DNA from: a virus
Length of the DNA: 35,335 nucleotides
Reading direction: 5' to 3' (one strand)
Virus record (IMG/VR): IMGVR_UViG_3300010354_000267
Span: 1-35,335 of that record
The notes beneath the pieces were generated by a model that saw only the letters and a list, made by a program, of their open reading frames with translations, had not been told where the DNA came from and did no database searches. The position numbers and the translations under genes were made by a program. Below are positions 17,536-25,120 of the stretch, in pieces; positions within the stretch are counted from its first letter, which is position 1, and each line of letters begins with the position of its first letter.

Positions 17536-18126
17536 GTGAACACCGCCGAGAAGGAGTTTGTCAAGGCGGTCAGAAACGAATTGAAGGAGTACGGGATCAA
17601 ACTCGTATTCTCCCGAGGCTGTTTCGTAAAGACGGATGGAATGATGGCTTTTGGTTTCTTCGATGAGAAGCAAGTTCGTGTTGCCCGAGGACACTCAAGA
17701 TGGATTGAGGTTCTTGCCCACGAATACTCACATTTTCTTCAATGGCTGACAGGCAGCAAACTTTATCGCAGATGCGACAAGTCCGGCAATATCATCGATG
17801 ATTGGCTGCACGGAAAGAAAATAGAACCACGCAAGGTACATCGTGCATTCGAAAACATTCGTGCCATGGAGCGTGAGTGCGAGATGATCACGGTTGAGAT
17901 CATACGGGAATATGGATTGAATGTTGACATAGAGCGTTACAAACAAGAAGCAAATTGCTACATCTACATTCACCACTTGATGGAAATGCATCGAAAGCGT
18001 TTGGATCATTTCAAGAAAGACCCAATCACTCCGTATTACATTCGAAAGATGCCATCATCTTTTCGTGCGCCGAGTCACAAAAGTCTTCCCAAGAAAGTTG
18101 AGGCGATTCTTGAGCGATGCGTGTGA
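17536..18126 (+). CDS. HExxH zinc metallopeptidase-like protein
   Basis: 196 residues from a GTG start three bases after the preceding stop. Residues 62-66 are HEYSH in the context WIEVLAHEYSHFLQWL, the classic gluzincin helix with two zinc-binding histidines and the catalytic glutamate. A possible third ligand is a Glu in RAMERECEMITVEII (about 110-124), as in minigluzincin, ImmA/IrrE and SprT-type enzymes. No signal peptide or membrane segment is seen, so it would act in the host cytoplasm or in the virion. The C-terminal 45 residues are basic (RAPSHKSLPKKVEAI). The substrate is unknown; cleavage of a host regulator or of a virion component are both possible. Confidence 0.7.
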   Translation: MNTAEKEFVKAVRNELKEYGIKLVFSRGCFVKTDGMMAFGFFDEKQVRVARGHSRWIEVLAHEYSHFLQWLTGSKLYRRCDKSGNIIDDWLHGKKIEPRKVHRAFENIRAMERECEMITVEIIREYGLNVDIERYKQEANCYIYIHHLMEMHRKRLDHFKKDPITPYYIRKMPSSFRAPSHKSLPKKVEAILERCV

Positions 18127-18135
18127 GGCTGTGGG

Positions 18136-18142
18136 CTAAATA
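18136..18142 (+). promoter_or_regulatory. T4-type late promoter motif CTAAATA
   Basis: CTAAATA nine bases after the metallopeptidase stop and 64 bases before the next ATG at 18207; unlike most others here it does not share the stop codon and leaves a leader of roughly 60 bases. Confidence 0.5.
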
Positions 18143-18206
18143 CTTCTGCCATCGGCTTCTTTCGTTTATGCCTAAGTTGCACCATTCCGATGGCAGGAGG
18201 TCTCCC

Positions 18207-18665
18207 ATGTGGAACTACCGTTTGATCAAGAGGGTGCAGAGAGTAGGGCAAAACGAATATGTCACTTATGGCATACATGAAACCTACTACAACGAAAAGG
18301 GTCAGCCACAAAGTATTACCGAAAGACCCGTTGAGCCATATGGCGAAAATGCTACCGAGATTCTTTCGTCTTGGATGGCGATGGGAGAGGCTTTTACCAA
18401 GCCAATTCTAGATTACGATGAGTTCGTAAACAAGGACATCGAAACTGTCGATGATCTTGATGATCTTGTCAGCATCAAAAACATTACATTCAAACACGAT
18501 GAAGTTGCTGTCACCAAGAAAGACATCATTCGATTCAAGAATGAACATGCCAAAGAGCGGCAGTTGGCAGAGATAATCTATTCAAATGAATGTATTGACA
18601 AGCCTTTGGAAAAGGTGATTTCCTTTGCCATTGCCTTGCTCAAGAACGGTACTGTAAAGAAGTAA
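18207..18665 (+). CDS. Hypothetical protein with WNYR N-terminal domain
   Basis: 152 residues; the ATG at 18207 is chosen over the in-frame ATG at 18117 because it follows CAGGAGG (18194-18200) and gives the conserved start MWNYRLIKR. Residues 1-75 (NEYVTYGIHETYYNEKGQP, VEPYGENATEIL, MGEAFTKPILDYDEF) look like a small domain found as a stand-alone protein in phages and bacteria, of unknown function. The C-terminal half is charged and mainly helical. The pairing of the two parts is not one I recognise. It ends 36 bases before the next large virion-type gene. Confidence 0.6.
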   Translation: MWNYRLIKRVQRVGQNEYVTYGIHETYYNEKGQPQSITERPVEPYGENATEILSSWMAMGEAFTKPILDYDEFVNKDIETVDDLDDLVSIKNITFKHDEVAVTKKDIIRFKNEHAKERQLAEIIYSNECIDKPLEKVISFAIALLKNGTVKK

Positions 18666-18674
18666 ATTGGTTGG

Positions 18675-18681
18675 CTAAATA
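18675..18681 (+). promoter_or_regulatory. T4-type late promoter motif CTAAATA
   Basis: CTAAATA 20 bases before ATG 18702. Its last two bases begin an inverted repeat, TAAGAGG (18680-18686) and CCTCTTA (18693-18699), that would fold in readthrough RNA but be split in RNA started from this promoter. Confidence 0.55.
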
Positions 18682-18701
18682 AGAGGAATCCCCCTCTTAC
18701 G

Positions 18702-21047
18702 ATGCCAAACCAATACTTTCAACTGTACAACCATGCCTACTCGTTCGAAACGAGTCAGGTATTTTCCGGCGGCGTAACCTATTCGCTTCCGCAGAATGAC
18801 TATGGCATTTACGGCGATCAAGTCGATGCCTATTTCAACACCATTTCAGAGAGCGTAGGAGCCACGGGGAACCTCGCTGTGTGGTTCGTGGCAGACAAGG
18901 GTCTGACTTACTATCGGGACGATCCTGGGGCATCTGCGGCGGTTACTGGGTATATCGAAGGACGCTTCCCGGTAACGCCATCCACACAAGGATTGGGATT
19001 GGTAGATTTAAGGGGTGCGCCCGAGTGGAAGCATTTGATTGGAGATGGCATCATCGGTCCAACTTTGGCTTCCACCCAATCGGTAACATCATATTCTGGA
19101 ATCACAGGATATGTCCAATCAATATCCCTTCTGATGAGATTCTTGTCAGCAAGGTATCCAAACATCGATTGGGCAATTGCGGGACTTCCCCATTTGCCGT
19201 TTCAAATGCCTCTTGCGCCCACGGGCGGGTCTGCGCCCGTGTGGGACGCTTCTCTCACCAACACGGGAAGTTATGGTGGTTGGTGGGATGTATCGCACCC
19301 AAAAGGCACCACAAATCTTCTCTATGATTGGCAAGGCGCACCAACAGAACTGAAAGACTTCTACACGGGAATTGCAAGAGAAGGAATTCAACGATACATT
19401 TTTGACACATGCTTTGATGACATCGGTTGGGTTTGCCCGGACATCAGGACTCCGTTTGTTTCGGAGCAAGAGTTTTATCAGTATGGATACAATCCAGAAT
19501 CGAACTATGAAAGAAATCTCAACCTGAACCTGATTGCTTCGGAGTGGGCACTTGAGAAATTCTCGGTAAGTTACCCGATGGTTTCTCCGATGCACCCCAC
19601 ACGGGGATTGAATGTGTATGACGCATCGAACGGAAGATTCCTTGCAATCGACTACAACGATCAGACGGGCGCATATTCAATAACGGCAGCATCATTCACG
19701 GGTTCATCCGGATCCGCAAGAGACAACTTTTATTCCGCTTTTCAGTTCCGTGTTGACATGCTTGCTCCAGCAATTGAAGGTGAAGCGAACGGATTTGTTT
19801 ATTACGATCCAATCCCCACGATGATTGACGCTGCATGTACAGGAAACATTTCTGTAGGAGCAACGGGATATGTCGCACAGGTGAGAAGCAGAAACACTTT
19901 TTCCTCGCTGTTCTATGGCGGTTCATATCAAGACGGTTATGCACCATCAGGAAGCGGTTATGCTGATCCATGCGTCAAAACAGATTTGCTGCAAAATGCA
20001 TCAAAAGCCACAATAGCCTACTTGAATGAAATCCGTGAAGCAGTAAATCTTGAAGCACCCGGTTCGCCGCCGCAAACTCTCCTGATGCGAAATGGGTATA
20101 TCAATCCTACTTTAAATCCATATGCCCCGGCATTCGTCAGAAACAATAGTGCAATTGTAAACCAGAGACCAGCACTCACAGATGCACTTCCATGGGTGCC
20201 CGGAGGAGGGGGAGGGGGAGGACCAGACAATTGCTGTCCACCGCCATGCGAAACTCCAAATTGCACATCGACCCAAACAGGGTTTGATCTGTCTCGGTGC
20301 AGCAATACATTGAATGAAGATTGCAAAATCGAGGCTATATGTGACAACGATCTTGATGATGGACTGCCAGGAAATGTATGCAACTCATGCACATTCAAAT
20401 CCTTGGATGTTGATTGCTCAAATGCATGTCCGTGTGGATGTAATGGAGGAACATACACTCTATCAAGAGATGATATTGCAAATCTTTTGAATGGATCTAG
20501 GCTTGGAAGTGCGAATTCATGTCGTCCCCAAAGTCCTCCGATAGACATCGGTGGCTTGCCAAGTAATTGCACAGTCATTGTGCCAGACGCTGATGATTCT
20601 GTGTGGGATGAATTTATTGACTTTGACCCAAACGCTGGTGTTGGCCCGTGCTGCGCCGTGACTTGCCTGTGTGCGGTTAATGTTACATATCAAACAGACT
20701 GTAGCGGCGGTGACGGTATTCCACTTGCTCCATTTCCCATGAATGGTAGAACATATCCATACGACATCAAAACACTAGGCGTTTATTCAAATGATGTTGT
20801 GGTCATACACAATTTACGCAACTACGAAAGATCAACCAACTCTGTCACTTCATTCAATTCAATGGTAAACAGAAAACGGTCTTTGCCATGGAAACGGGTC
20901 TATCAAAGCAAGATCGACAAAAATGCGTATGCTACATTCACACAGTCGCTGGATACGATTTTGAAGCCTGAACAGTCTGTCCCTGCGATCAAAACGCATT
21001 ACGAGAAAGATCCGATCCGCCACTATCCCGGCAAGTACTTCACCTAA
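18702..21047 (+). CDS. Large virion-type protein with cysteine-rich C-terminal region
   Basis: 781 residues. The N-terminal 500 residues look globular and are rich in Tyr, Trp and Gly (ATGNLAVWFVADKGLTYY, YPNIDWAIAGLPHLPF, YIFDTCFDDIGWVCPD); an alpha/beta barrel-like enzyme domain is conceivable but I cannot name one. A seven-Gly linker near residue 507 leads to a region of about 160 residues with 20 cysteines (NCCPPPC, VCNSC, CPCGC, GPCCAVTCLC). The last 80 residues are basic and cysteine-free (NRKRSLPWKRVYQSK). The design recalls the cysteine-rich protein at 12460 and the block in the first fibre gene. It is preceded by a late promoter and followed by the small membrane peptide. A virion role is inferred from type, size and late promoter only. 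Confidence 0.6.
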   Translation: MPNQYFQLYNHAYSFETSQVFSGGVTYSLPQNDYGIYGDQVDAYFNTISESVGATGNLAVWFVADKGLTYYRDDPGASAAVTGYIEGRFPVTPSTQGLGLVDLRGAPEWKHLIGDGIIGPTLASTQSVTSYSGITGYVQSISLLMRFLSARYPNIDWAIAGLPHLPFQMPLAPTGGSAPVWDASLTNTGSYGGWWDVSHPKGTTNLLYDWQGAPTELKDFYTGIAREGIQRYIFDTCFDDIGWVCPDIRTPFVSEQEFYQYGYNPESNYERNLNLNLIASEWALEKFSVSYPMVSPMHPTRGLNVYDASNGRFLAIDYNDQTGAYSITAASFTGSSGSARDNFYSAFQFRVDMLAPAIEGEANGFVYYDPIPTMIDAACTGNISVGATGYVAQVRSRNTFSSLFYGGSYQDGYAPSGSGYADPCVKTDLLQNASKATIAYLNEIREAVNLEAPGSPPQTLLMRNGYINPTLNPYAPAFVRNNSAIVNQRPALTDALPWVPGGGGGGGPDNCCPPPCETPNCTSTQTGFDLSRCSNTLNEDCKIEAICDNDLDDGLPGNVCNSCTFKSLDVDCSNACPCGCNGGTYTLSRDDIANLLNGSRLGSANSCRPQSPPIDIGGLPSNCTVIVPDADDSVWDEFIDFDPNAGVGPCCAVTCLCAVNVTYQTDCSGGDGIPLAPFPMNGRTYPYDIKTLGVYSNDVVVIHNLRNYERSTNSVTSFNSMVNRKRSLPWKRVYQSKIDKNAYATFTQSLDTILKPEQSVPAIKTHYEKDPIRHYPGKYFT

Positions 21048-21050
21048 ATA
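21044..21050 (+). promoter_or_regulatory. T4-type late promoter motif CTAAATA
   Basis: CTAAATA shares the TAA stop of the 781-residue protein and lies 21 bases before the ATG of the 37-residue membrane peptide, leaving a leader that contains the AAAGGAG ribosome binding site. Confidence 0.55.
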
Positions 21051-21071
21051 CCCCTAGAAAGGAGATTGCAA

Positions 21072-21185
21072 ATGGATCACATTCTAGGAACAATCTGGTG
21101 GAGTGTCCTCATGTTTGTTGCCGGTGCGCTCGTTGGCGTTCCCGCATGGAAGTGGGTTTCCACGAAACTGCCGTGGAACAAGTGA
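21072..21185 (+). CDS. 37-residue single-span membrane peptide
   Basis: An ATG at 21072 follows AAAGGAG (21058-21064) by seven bases and opens a 37-residue frame ending in TGA at 21183-21185. The peptide is MDHILGTIWWSVLMFVAGAL for the first twenty residues, continuing with a short hydrophobic stretch and a basic, Trp-rich tail (WKWVSTKLPWNK). This is one transmembrane segment with an acidic N-terminus and basic C-terminus. A late promoter, a good ribosome binding site and a clean position between genes support it as a real gene. It could be a membrane-active lysis or envelope protein, but nothing proves this. Confidence 0.6.
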   Translation: MDHILGTIWWSVLMFVAGALVGVPAWKWVSTKLPWNK

Positions 21186-21186
21186 C

Positions 21187-21215
21187 TTGACATACCACGC
21201 ATCGTGGTGTATACT
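21187..21215 (+). promoter_or_regulatory. Strong sigma70-type promoter TTGACA-17-TATACT with internal palindrome
   Basis: TTGACA (21187-21192) and TATACT (21210-21215) with a 17-base spacer are close to consensus and point at gp46, whose ATG is 32 bases further. The spacer is largely taken up by ACCACG-CAT-CGTGGT (21194-21208), a perfect six-base inverted repeat that could be an operator. Confidence 0.75.
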
Positions 21216-21247
21216 TTCGCAATGCAATTCGGAGTGAATTCCCCACG

Positions 21248-22945
21248 ATGATTACATTCAAGAAGATTCGTTGGAAGAATTTCCTTTCGACAGGAAACAA
21301 CTTCACCGAAATTCAGTTGGACAAAACTGATAGCACCCTCATCTTGGGTGAAAACGGGGCGGGTAAGAGTACCCTTTTGGATGCTCTTACCTTTGTCCTT
21401 TTCAACAAGCCCTATCGAAACATCAATCTTCCCCAATTGGTCTGCTCCGTGAACGAGAAAGACTGCTTGGTTGAGATTGAGTTTTCTGATGGAAAGTCAG
21501 AATACAAAGTCGTTCGTGGGCAGGCACCGAAGGTCTTTGATATTTGGAAAGACGGAAAATTGCTTGATCAGGATTCCAAGGCAAAGGACGGACAGAAGAT
21601 GTTCGAAGACCTTATTCTTGGAATGAACTACAAGTCGTTTTGCCAAGTTGTCATTCTTGGCTCGGCAAACTATGTTCCGTTTATGCGACTTACCGCAGCA
21701 GAAAGACGGGCTGTGGTGGAATCGATTCTTGATATCGGTGTGTTCTCATCAATGAACACCCACCTGAAGGAGCGGATAAGCACCAACAAAGAAGAACTTC
21801 AACATGCGGAATCCGCATTAGCAGTTGCCAAAGAGCGAGTCATCCTTCTGAAGAAGATGGTTGATGACGAAAAGAAGCGCAGTCAAATTGATGATGCGTG
21901 GATCGCAGAACAGACGGAAACGGCAAACCAATCAATCAAGCAAGCAAAGATTGATGTGGAGACTGCGCTTGCACAGGTCGATCAGTTGACCGAGACCATT
22001 TCCGACAGCAGCAAAGTCTTGAATACCCACGACAAGTATGGTGAATTGAAGAGACAAATCGATAAGAAAATGTCTGCTCTGAAGAAGGAAATTGCTTTCT
22101 ATCAGACAAATGACAGTTGCCCAACATGCTCACAAAAGATCGATGATCAATTCAAGAACACAACGATCAACAAGGGCGAGGAAAAGATCAAGGAGATGGA
22201 CAAGGCTATCACCGATTTGATCCGTGAGCAAGACATCGCCGCAGCAAGACTGACGGAGATCGGAAAAATCAACGAAGAAATACGAAAGTTGAATGCGTTG
22301 ATTCTCAAGAAGTCGAACGAAATAGAGACCACGGAAAAACACATCAAGACGATTTCTGCCAAGAAGTTGACGAATACATCGACTTCGGAAGAAGACTTGA
22401 TCAAGGCGGTATCAAATGAAAGTGATGCAATTGATGAGAAAAAGGACTTGATTGAAGAGCAGCACTATCTGTCTCTTGCTTCGACTTTGCTGAAGGATTC
22501 GGGAATCAAGAGCAGGATAATCAAGAACTACATTCCCGTAATCAACACGACCATCAACAGTTACCTGACGCAGATGAATTTTTTCGTCAACTTTCACCTT
22601 GATGAGGAGTTCAACGAAACAATCAAGTCTCGTCACCGTGATGTGTTCACATACGCATCTTTCAGCGAAGGCGAAAAGAAGAAGATCGATCTTGCCTTGC
22701 TTTTTGCATGGAGATCGATTGCTTCTATCAAGAATTCAATTACAACGAATCTGCTGATCCTTGATGAGATTCTTGATGGCAGTCTTGATGATCAGGCTAC
22801 CGATGCCTTTTTGGACATTATGGCTAATACGAAGGCGGGTACAAATACCTTCGTGATTAGCCATAAGCCCAAAGAAGTGCTTCAGGACAAGTTTGACCGC
22901 TGCATTCAGTTTGCCAAGCGTGGCAATTTCAGCAGGGTGTCTTGA
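21248..22945 (+). CDS. 46: gp46, Rad50/SbcC-like recombination nuclease subunit
   Basis: 565 residues, close to the length of T4 gp46. It is the ATPase subunit that with gp47 resects DNA ends for recombination-dependent replication and helps degrade host DNA. Walker A is GENGAGKST at residues 34-42. Long coiled-coil arms (about 170-290 and 295-400) flank the zinc hook CPTC at 291-294. The signature motif lies in SFSEGEKKKIDLALLFAW near 470-487, and Walker B is LLILDEI with D506 and E507. All key motifs are intact. The gene has its own host-type promoter, and its stop abuts the stop of the convergent gene at 22946 (the palindrome TGATCA holds both). It is separated from gp47, which is on the other strand. 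Confidence 0.95.
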   Translation: MITFKKIRWKNFLSTGNNFTEIQLDKTDSTLILGENGAGKSTLLDALTFVLFNKPYRNINLPQLVCSVNEKDCLVEIEFSDGKSEYKVVRGQAPKVFDIWKDGKLLDQDSKAKDGQKMFEDLILGMNYKSFCQVVILGSANYVPFMRLTAAERRAVVESILDIGVFSSMNTHLKERISTNKEELQHAESALAVAKERVILLKKMVDDEKKRSQIDDAWIAEQTETANQSIKQAKIDVETALAQVDQLTETISDSSKVLNTHDKYGELKRQIDKKMSALKKEIAFYQTNDSCPTCSQKIDDQFKNTTINKGEEKIKEMDKAITDLIREQDIAAARLTEIGKINEEIRKLNALILKKSNEIETTEKHIKTISAKKLTNTSTSEEDLIKAVSNESDAIDEKKDLIEEQHYLSLASTLLKDSGIKSRIIKNYIPVINTTINSYLTQMNFFVNFHLDEEFNETIKSRHRDVFTYASFSEGEKKKIDLALLFAWRSIASIKNSITTNLLILDEILDGSLDDQATDAFLDIMANTKAGTNTFVISHKPKEVLQDKFDRCIQFAKRGNFSRVS

Positions 22946-23263
22946 TCAGGGTGCAACCAACTTCAGCGAAGCGGGTGCTTCCTGAATGTCGTTGTCTGGA
23001 ACAAGCAGTCCGGAACCGAAATTGCTGTTGTAGTCATTGACTAGTTGCGTCTTCACGGGCGCAACGAATGCCACGGCACTCTTTGGAAGTGTCATGCCTT
23101 CTGTTTCGCAATATGGTAGCCAAGGAGCCAGTCCCAACTTTCCATTACCGATTGGCAGAAGAATTGCGGGATTCTTGATTGTCCAACCCGTGTTCACTTC
23201 TTCCATCAACTTGGCAAGGACTTCCTCGCCCGAATTCAATCTAAACAATTTCACTTCACTCAT
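22946..23263 (-). CDS. Small conserved phage protein, possibly Sm-like
   Basis: 105 residues from the ATG at 23263, preceded by GGAGG; the longer reading from 23305 lacks such a site. The N-terminus VKLFRLNSGEEVLAKLMEEV, followed by WTIKNPAILLP, is the beta-strand pattern of a small family common in T4-like marine phages that I would compare with Sm/LSm folds. The protein at 26952 has the same opening (IRLVRMMTGELLVAGI, then YILEKPMGIYAI). The function is unknown. It lies 38 bases downstream of the trypsin-like gene and is probably the last gene of the leftward unit that starts at gp55. Confidence 0.6.
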   Translation of the reverse strand: MSEVKLFRLNSGEEVLAKLMEEVNTGWTIKNPAILLPIGNGKLGLAPWLPYCETEGMTLPKSAVAFVAPVKTQLVNDYNSNFGSGLLVPDNDIQEAPASLKLVAP

Positions 23264-23301
23264 TTTGATACCTCCTGTAGGTCTTGTATGTAGGCGGGGG
23301 T

Positions 23302-24888
23302 TCAAATAAACCCGAGCGGGAAGGGGTACTTTTCAGGAGATATACCCAACTGTATCTTTGCTGCTGCTGCCGTAATGTCCGAACTTCCCCCAACAGTAAT
23401 CATGTAGAGATTAAGAACATCAATCGGAGCAATTTGCGCTCCCCAAGGAAAAGTGTATTTTTTGGACGATCCCAATCCAAGACCAACGATATCCGCATAA
23501 GCACCGCCGTTGTATCCGATGTTATTGACAAATCCGAGGAAAATTGGTTTACCATCATAGTAGGTGATTACGGAACCACCACGATCTCCGGTAAGCATTG
23601 CGCCGATTGACATGTCTTCGGGCATTCCCGGCATTGTCAACGAACGGCGAATTCTTTCGCACCCTGTTGTTCTGCAACATTCGCCGCCTATCACTAGCGG
23701 GAACGGAAACGAACCACATCCGTGATTGTGATTGAAACTTACTTTCGCTTTGCCTGTTGTGTTGTTCCCTGTGAGTGGTGGGCAGAAAACCCCAACGCTG
23801 CCTCTTCCATCTTGACCAAAAACCATGGAGTAATAAACCATGTCGCTTTCTTGAGGATCGTAAAGCGAAATCGGAAGCACATCCGCAGGCAAATCGTTTG
23901 CGAATTTGAGTATCTTCAAGCCGCTGAAGTGTGCTGACAGCCCTTGGTAAGATTCCCATCCCGGTTGATCTTGTGCAATCGGATTGAACATACTATTCCA
24001 AAGTTGCTCAAAATTGCTGGCAGAAGATGCAACAGTTGCTGTAGTGAGACCGTGCTGTTCGGAGTAAAATCGAAGATTGTCTGTATCAATGTCCGAATTT
24101 GCATTGACAATTGCATGTCTTCTTCCGATCAAAACCGCATAGTTGCCCTTTCCGTCCGAAAGAGCATTGTACGGAATAGGTCTATTTCTTCTGTATGGGA
24201 TGTTTGACCAAGAATAGTCTAGCAATCCAAATTCATTGCCCGTCATGAAACTGTCGTTGAACGGATTTTTGTGATCAACATTCAACCTTGGCTGACCGAC
24301 ATAATTGAACACATCATGGTAATTGGGGATATAGGTTGCTTCATAGATGGAACCTTTCAGCCACCCACGACAATCGCTTCCATCCAATTCATTAACCGCT
24401 GTTGCTCCTTCGCAGACGCACTCAAGTTCTTTTGTATACCCCTTGAATGGTCCTGAGTAGTATCTCCTTGCTCCACTACTTTCTCCAACAAATACCGATC
24501 CTTTGATGAAGAAAGAATCAAATCCGCTTCCACCGCTAGTACCATCGTCTGCCAATGGCAAAGGCGACTTAATCCCGTCCCCCATCCGAATCGTAAGATT
24601 GGATTGATATGGAAGGACGAAATCGCCCCGTAGCGTAAGAGCAGAATTTTCGTTATTGCTTGATGTTCTGTCTACTTCAGATCGGAAGGTTCCTACGAAC
24701 GGGGTGTTTCCACCATCAACTCCAAATTGATATGCAGTACCCGACAACGAGTGTTCCGGCGGATAGTATACGGAAATTCTTTCTCCCTCTACAAAATCCG
24801 CACTCAATCCCGCCGTCAAGTACGGATCATAGCCGGGGAGATTGTTGGCAGCGATTACATAGAACTCTCTGTTGTGACCGAATATCAT
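23302..24888 (-). CDS. Large protein with a trypsin-like fold lacking the catalytic triad (putative pseudoprotease)
   Basis: 528 residues. Three stretches line up with the hallmark segments of chymotrypsin-type proteases. LIGRRHAIVNANS (253-265) matches the region ending in AAHC, with Asn264 in place of the catalytic His. SGLKILKFANDLPADVLPI (322-340) matches the DIALLKL strand, with Gly323 in place of Asp. GDRGGSV (434-440) followed by GKPIFLGFVNNIG matches GDSGGP and the next strand, with Arg436 in place of Ser. Order and spacing fit the family. The fold is inferred and activity is not expected. The first 200 residues are a separate beta-rich part, and CxC, GCGS and CCRTTGC motifs suggest disulphides or metal. 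It may be a virion protein. It overlaps the preceding 73-residue gene by ATGA and lies between gp46 and gp47. Confidence 0.6.
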   Translation of the reverse strand: MIFGHNREFYVIAANNLPGYDPYLTAGLSADFVEGERISVYYPPEHSLSGTAYQFGVDGGNTPFVGTFRSEVDRTSSNNENSALTLRGDFVLPYQSNLTIRMGDGIKSPLPLADDGTSGGSGFDSFFIKGSVFVGESSGARRYYSGPFKGYTKELECVCEGATAVNELDGSDCRGWLKGSIYEATYIPNYHDVFNYVGQPRLNVDHKNPFNDSFMTGNEFGLLDYSWSNIPYRRNRPIPYNALSDGKGNYAVLIGRRHAIVNANSDIDTDNLRFYSEQHGLTTATVASSASNFEQLWNSMFNPIAQDQPGWESYQGLSAHFSGLKILKFANDLPADVLPISLYDPQESDMVYYSMVFGQDGRGSVGVFCPPLTGNNTTGKAKVSFNHNHGCGSFPFPLVIGGECCRTTGCERIRRSLTMPGMPEDMSIGAMLTGDRGGSVITYYDGKPIFLGFVNNIGYNGGAYADIVGLGLGSSKKYTFPWGAQIAPIDVLNLYMITVGGSSDITAAAAKIQLGISPEKYPFPLGFI

Positions 24889-25106
24889 GTTATGCCCCCG
24901 GCACTCCAGTTTTTGTTTTTCAGTTTTGCTATGTCTTTTCGTGATGGAGATTTGTTCTGAAGTTGCCTAACAGATGGTTTTGATGCAGTATCAGACTTTC
25001 CTGTACGAAGTGACATCGCTGTAGAAACACCCTTGCCGCCCTTAAAAGTTGGGTCGATGCTCCATTCACGAATACTGTCTTTTAGATCGCTGAATGACTT
25101 GGGCAT
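24885..25106 (-). CDS. Small basic protein, hypothetical
   Basis: 73 residues from the ATG at 25106; the longer reading from 25148 would run into gp47. It begins MPKSFSDLKDSIREW and is rich in Lys, Ser and Arg, without Cys or membrane segments. Much of it is probably disordered (KGGKGVSTAMSLRTGKSD, then KSPSRKDIAKLKNK). I do not recognise it. It starts ten bases after the gp47 stop, with a late promoter motif across that junction, and its end overlaps the trypsin-like gene by ATGA. The two are probably made together; a small partner or attachment peptide for the large protein would fit. Confidence 0.5.
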   Translation of the reverse strand: MPKSFSDLKDSIREWSIDPTFKGGKGVSTAMSLRTGKSDTASKPSVRQLQNKSPSRKDIAKLKNKNWSAGGIT

Positions 25107-25113
25107 TTCATCG

Positions 25114-25120
25114 TATTTAG
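25114..25120 (-). promoter_or_regulatory. T4-type late promoter motif CTAAATA (minus strand)
   Basis: On the minus strand CTAAATA shares the TAA stop of gp47 and ends seven bases before the ATG at 25106. It would give the 73-residue gene and the trypsin-like gene a late, nearly leaderless transcript separate from gp47. Confidence 0.5.

Noticed and set aside
23298-23313. GGGTT/AACCC hairpin at the end of the trypsin-like gene as a terminator
   Set aside because: The stem is only five base pairs and no T tract follows on the minus strand.
23302-24888. Active trypsin-like protease
   Set aside because: The Ser of GDSGG is Arg, and the positions of the catalytic His and Asp also differ, so an active enzyme is not supported.
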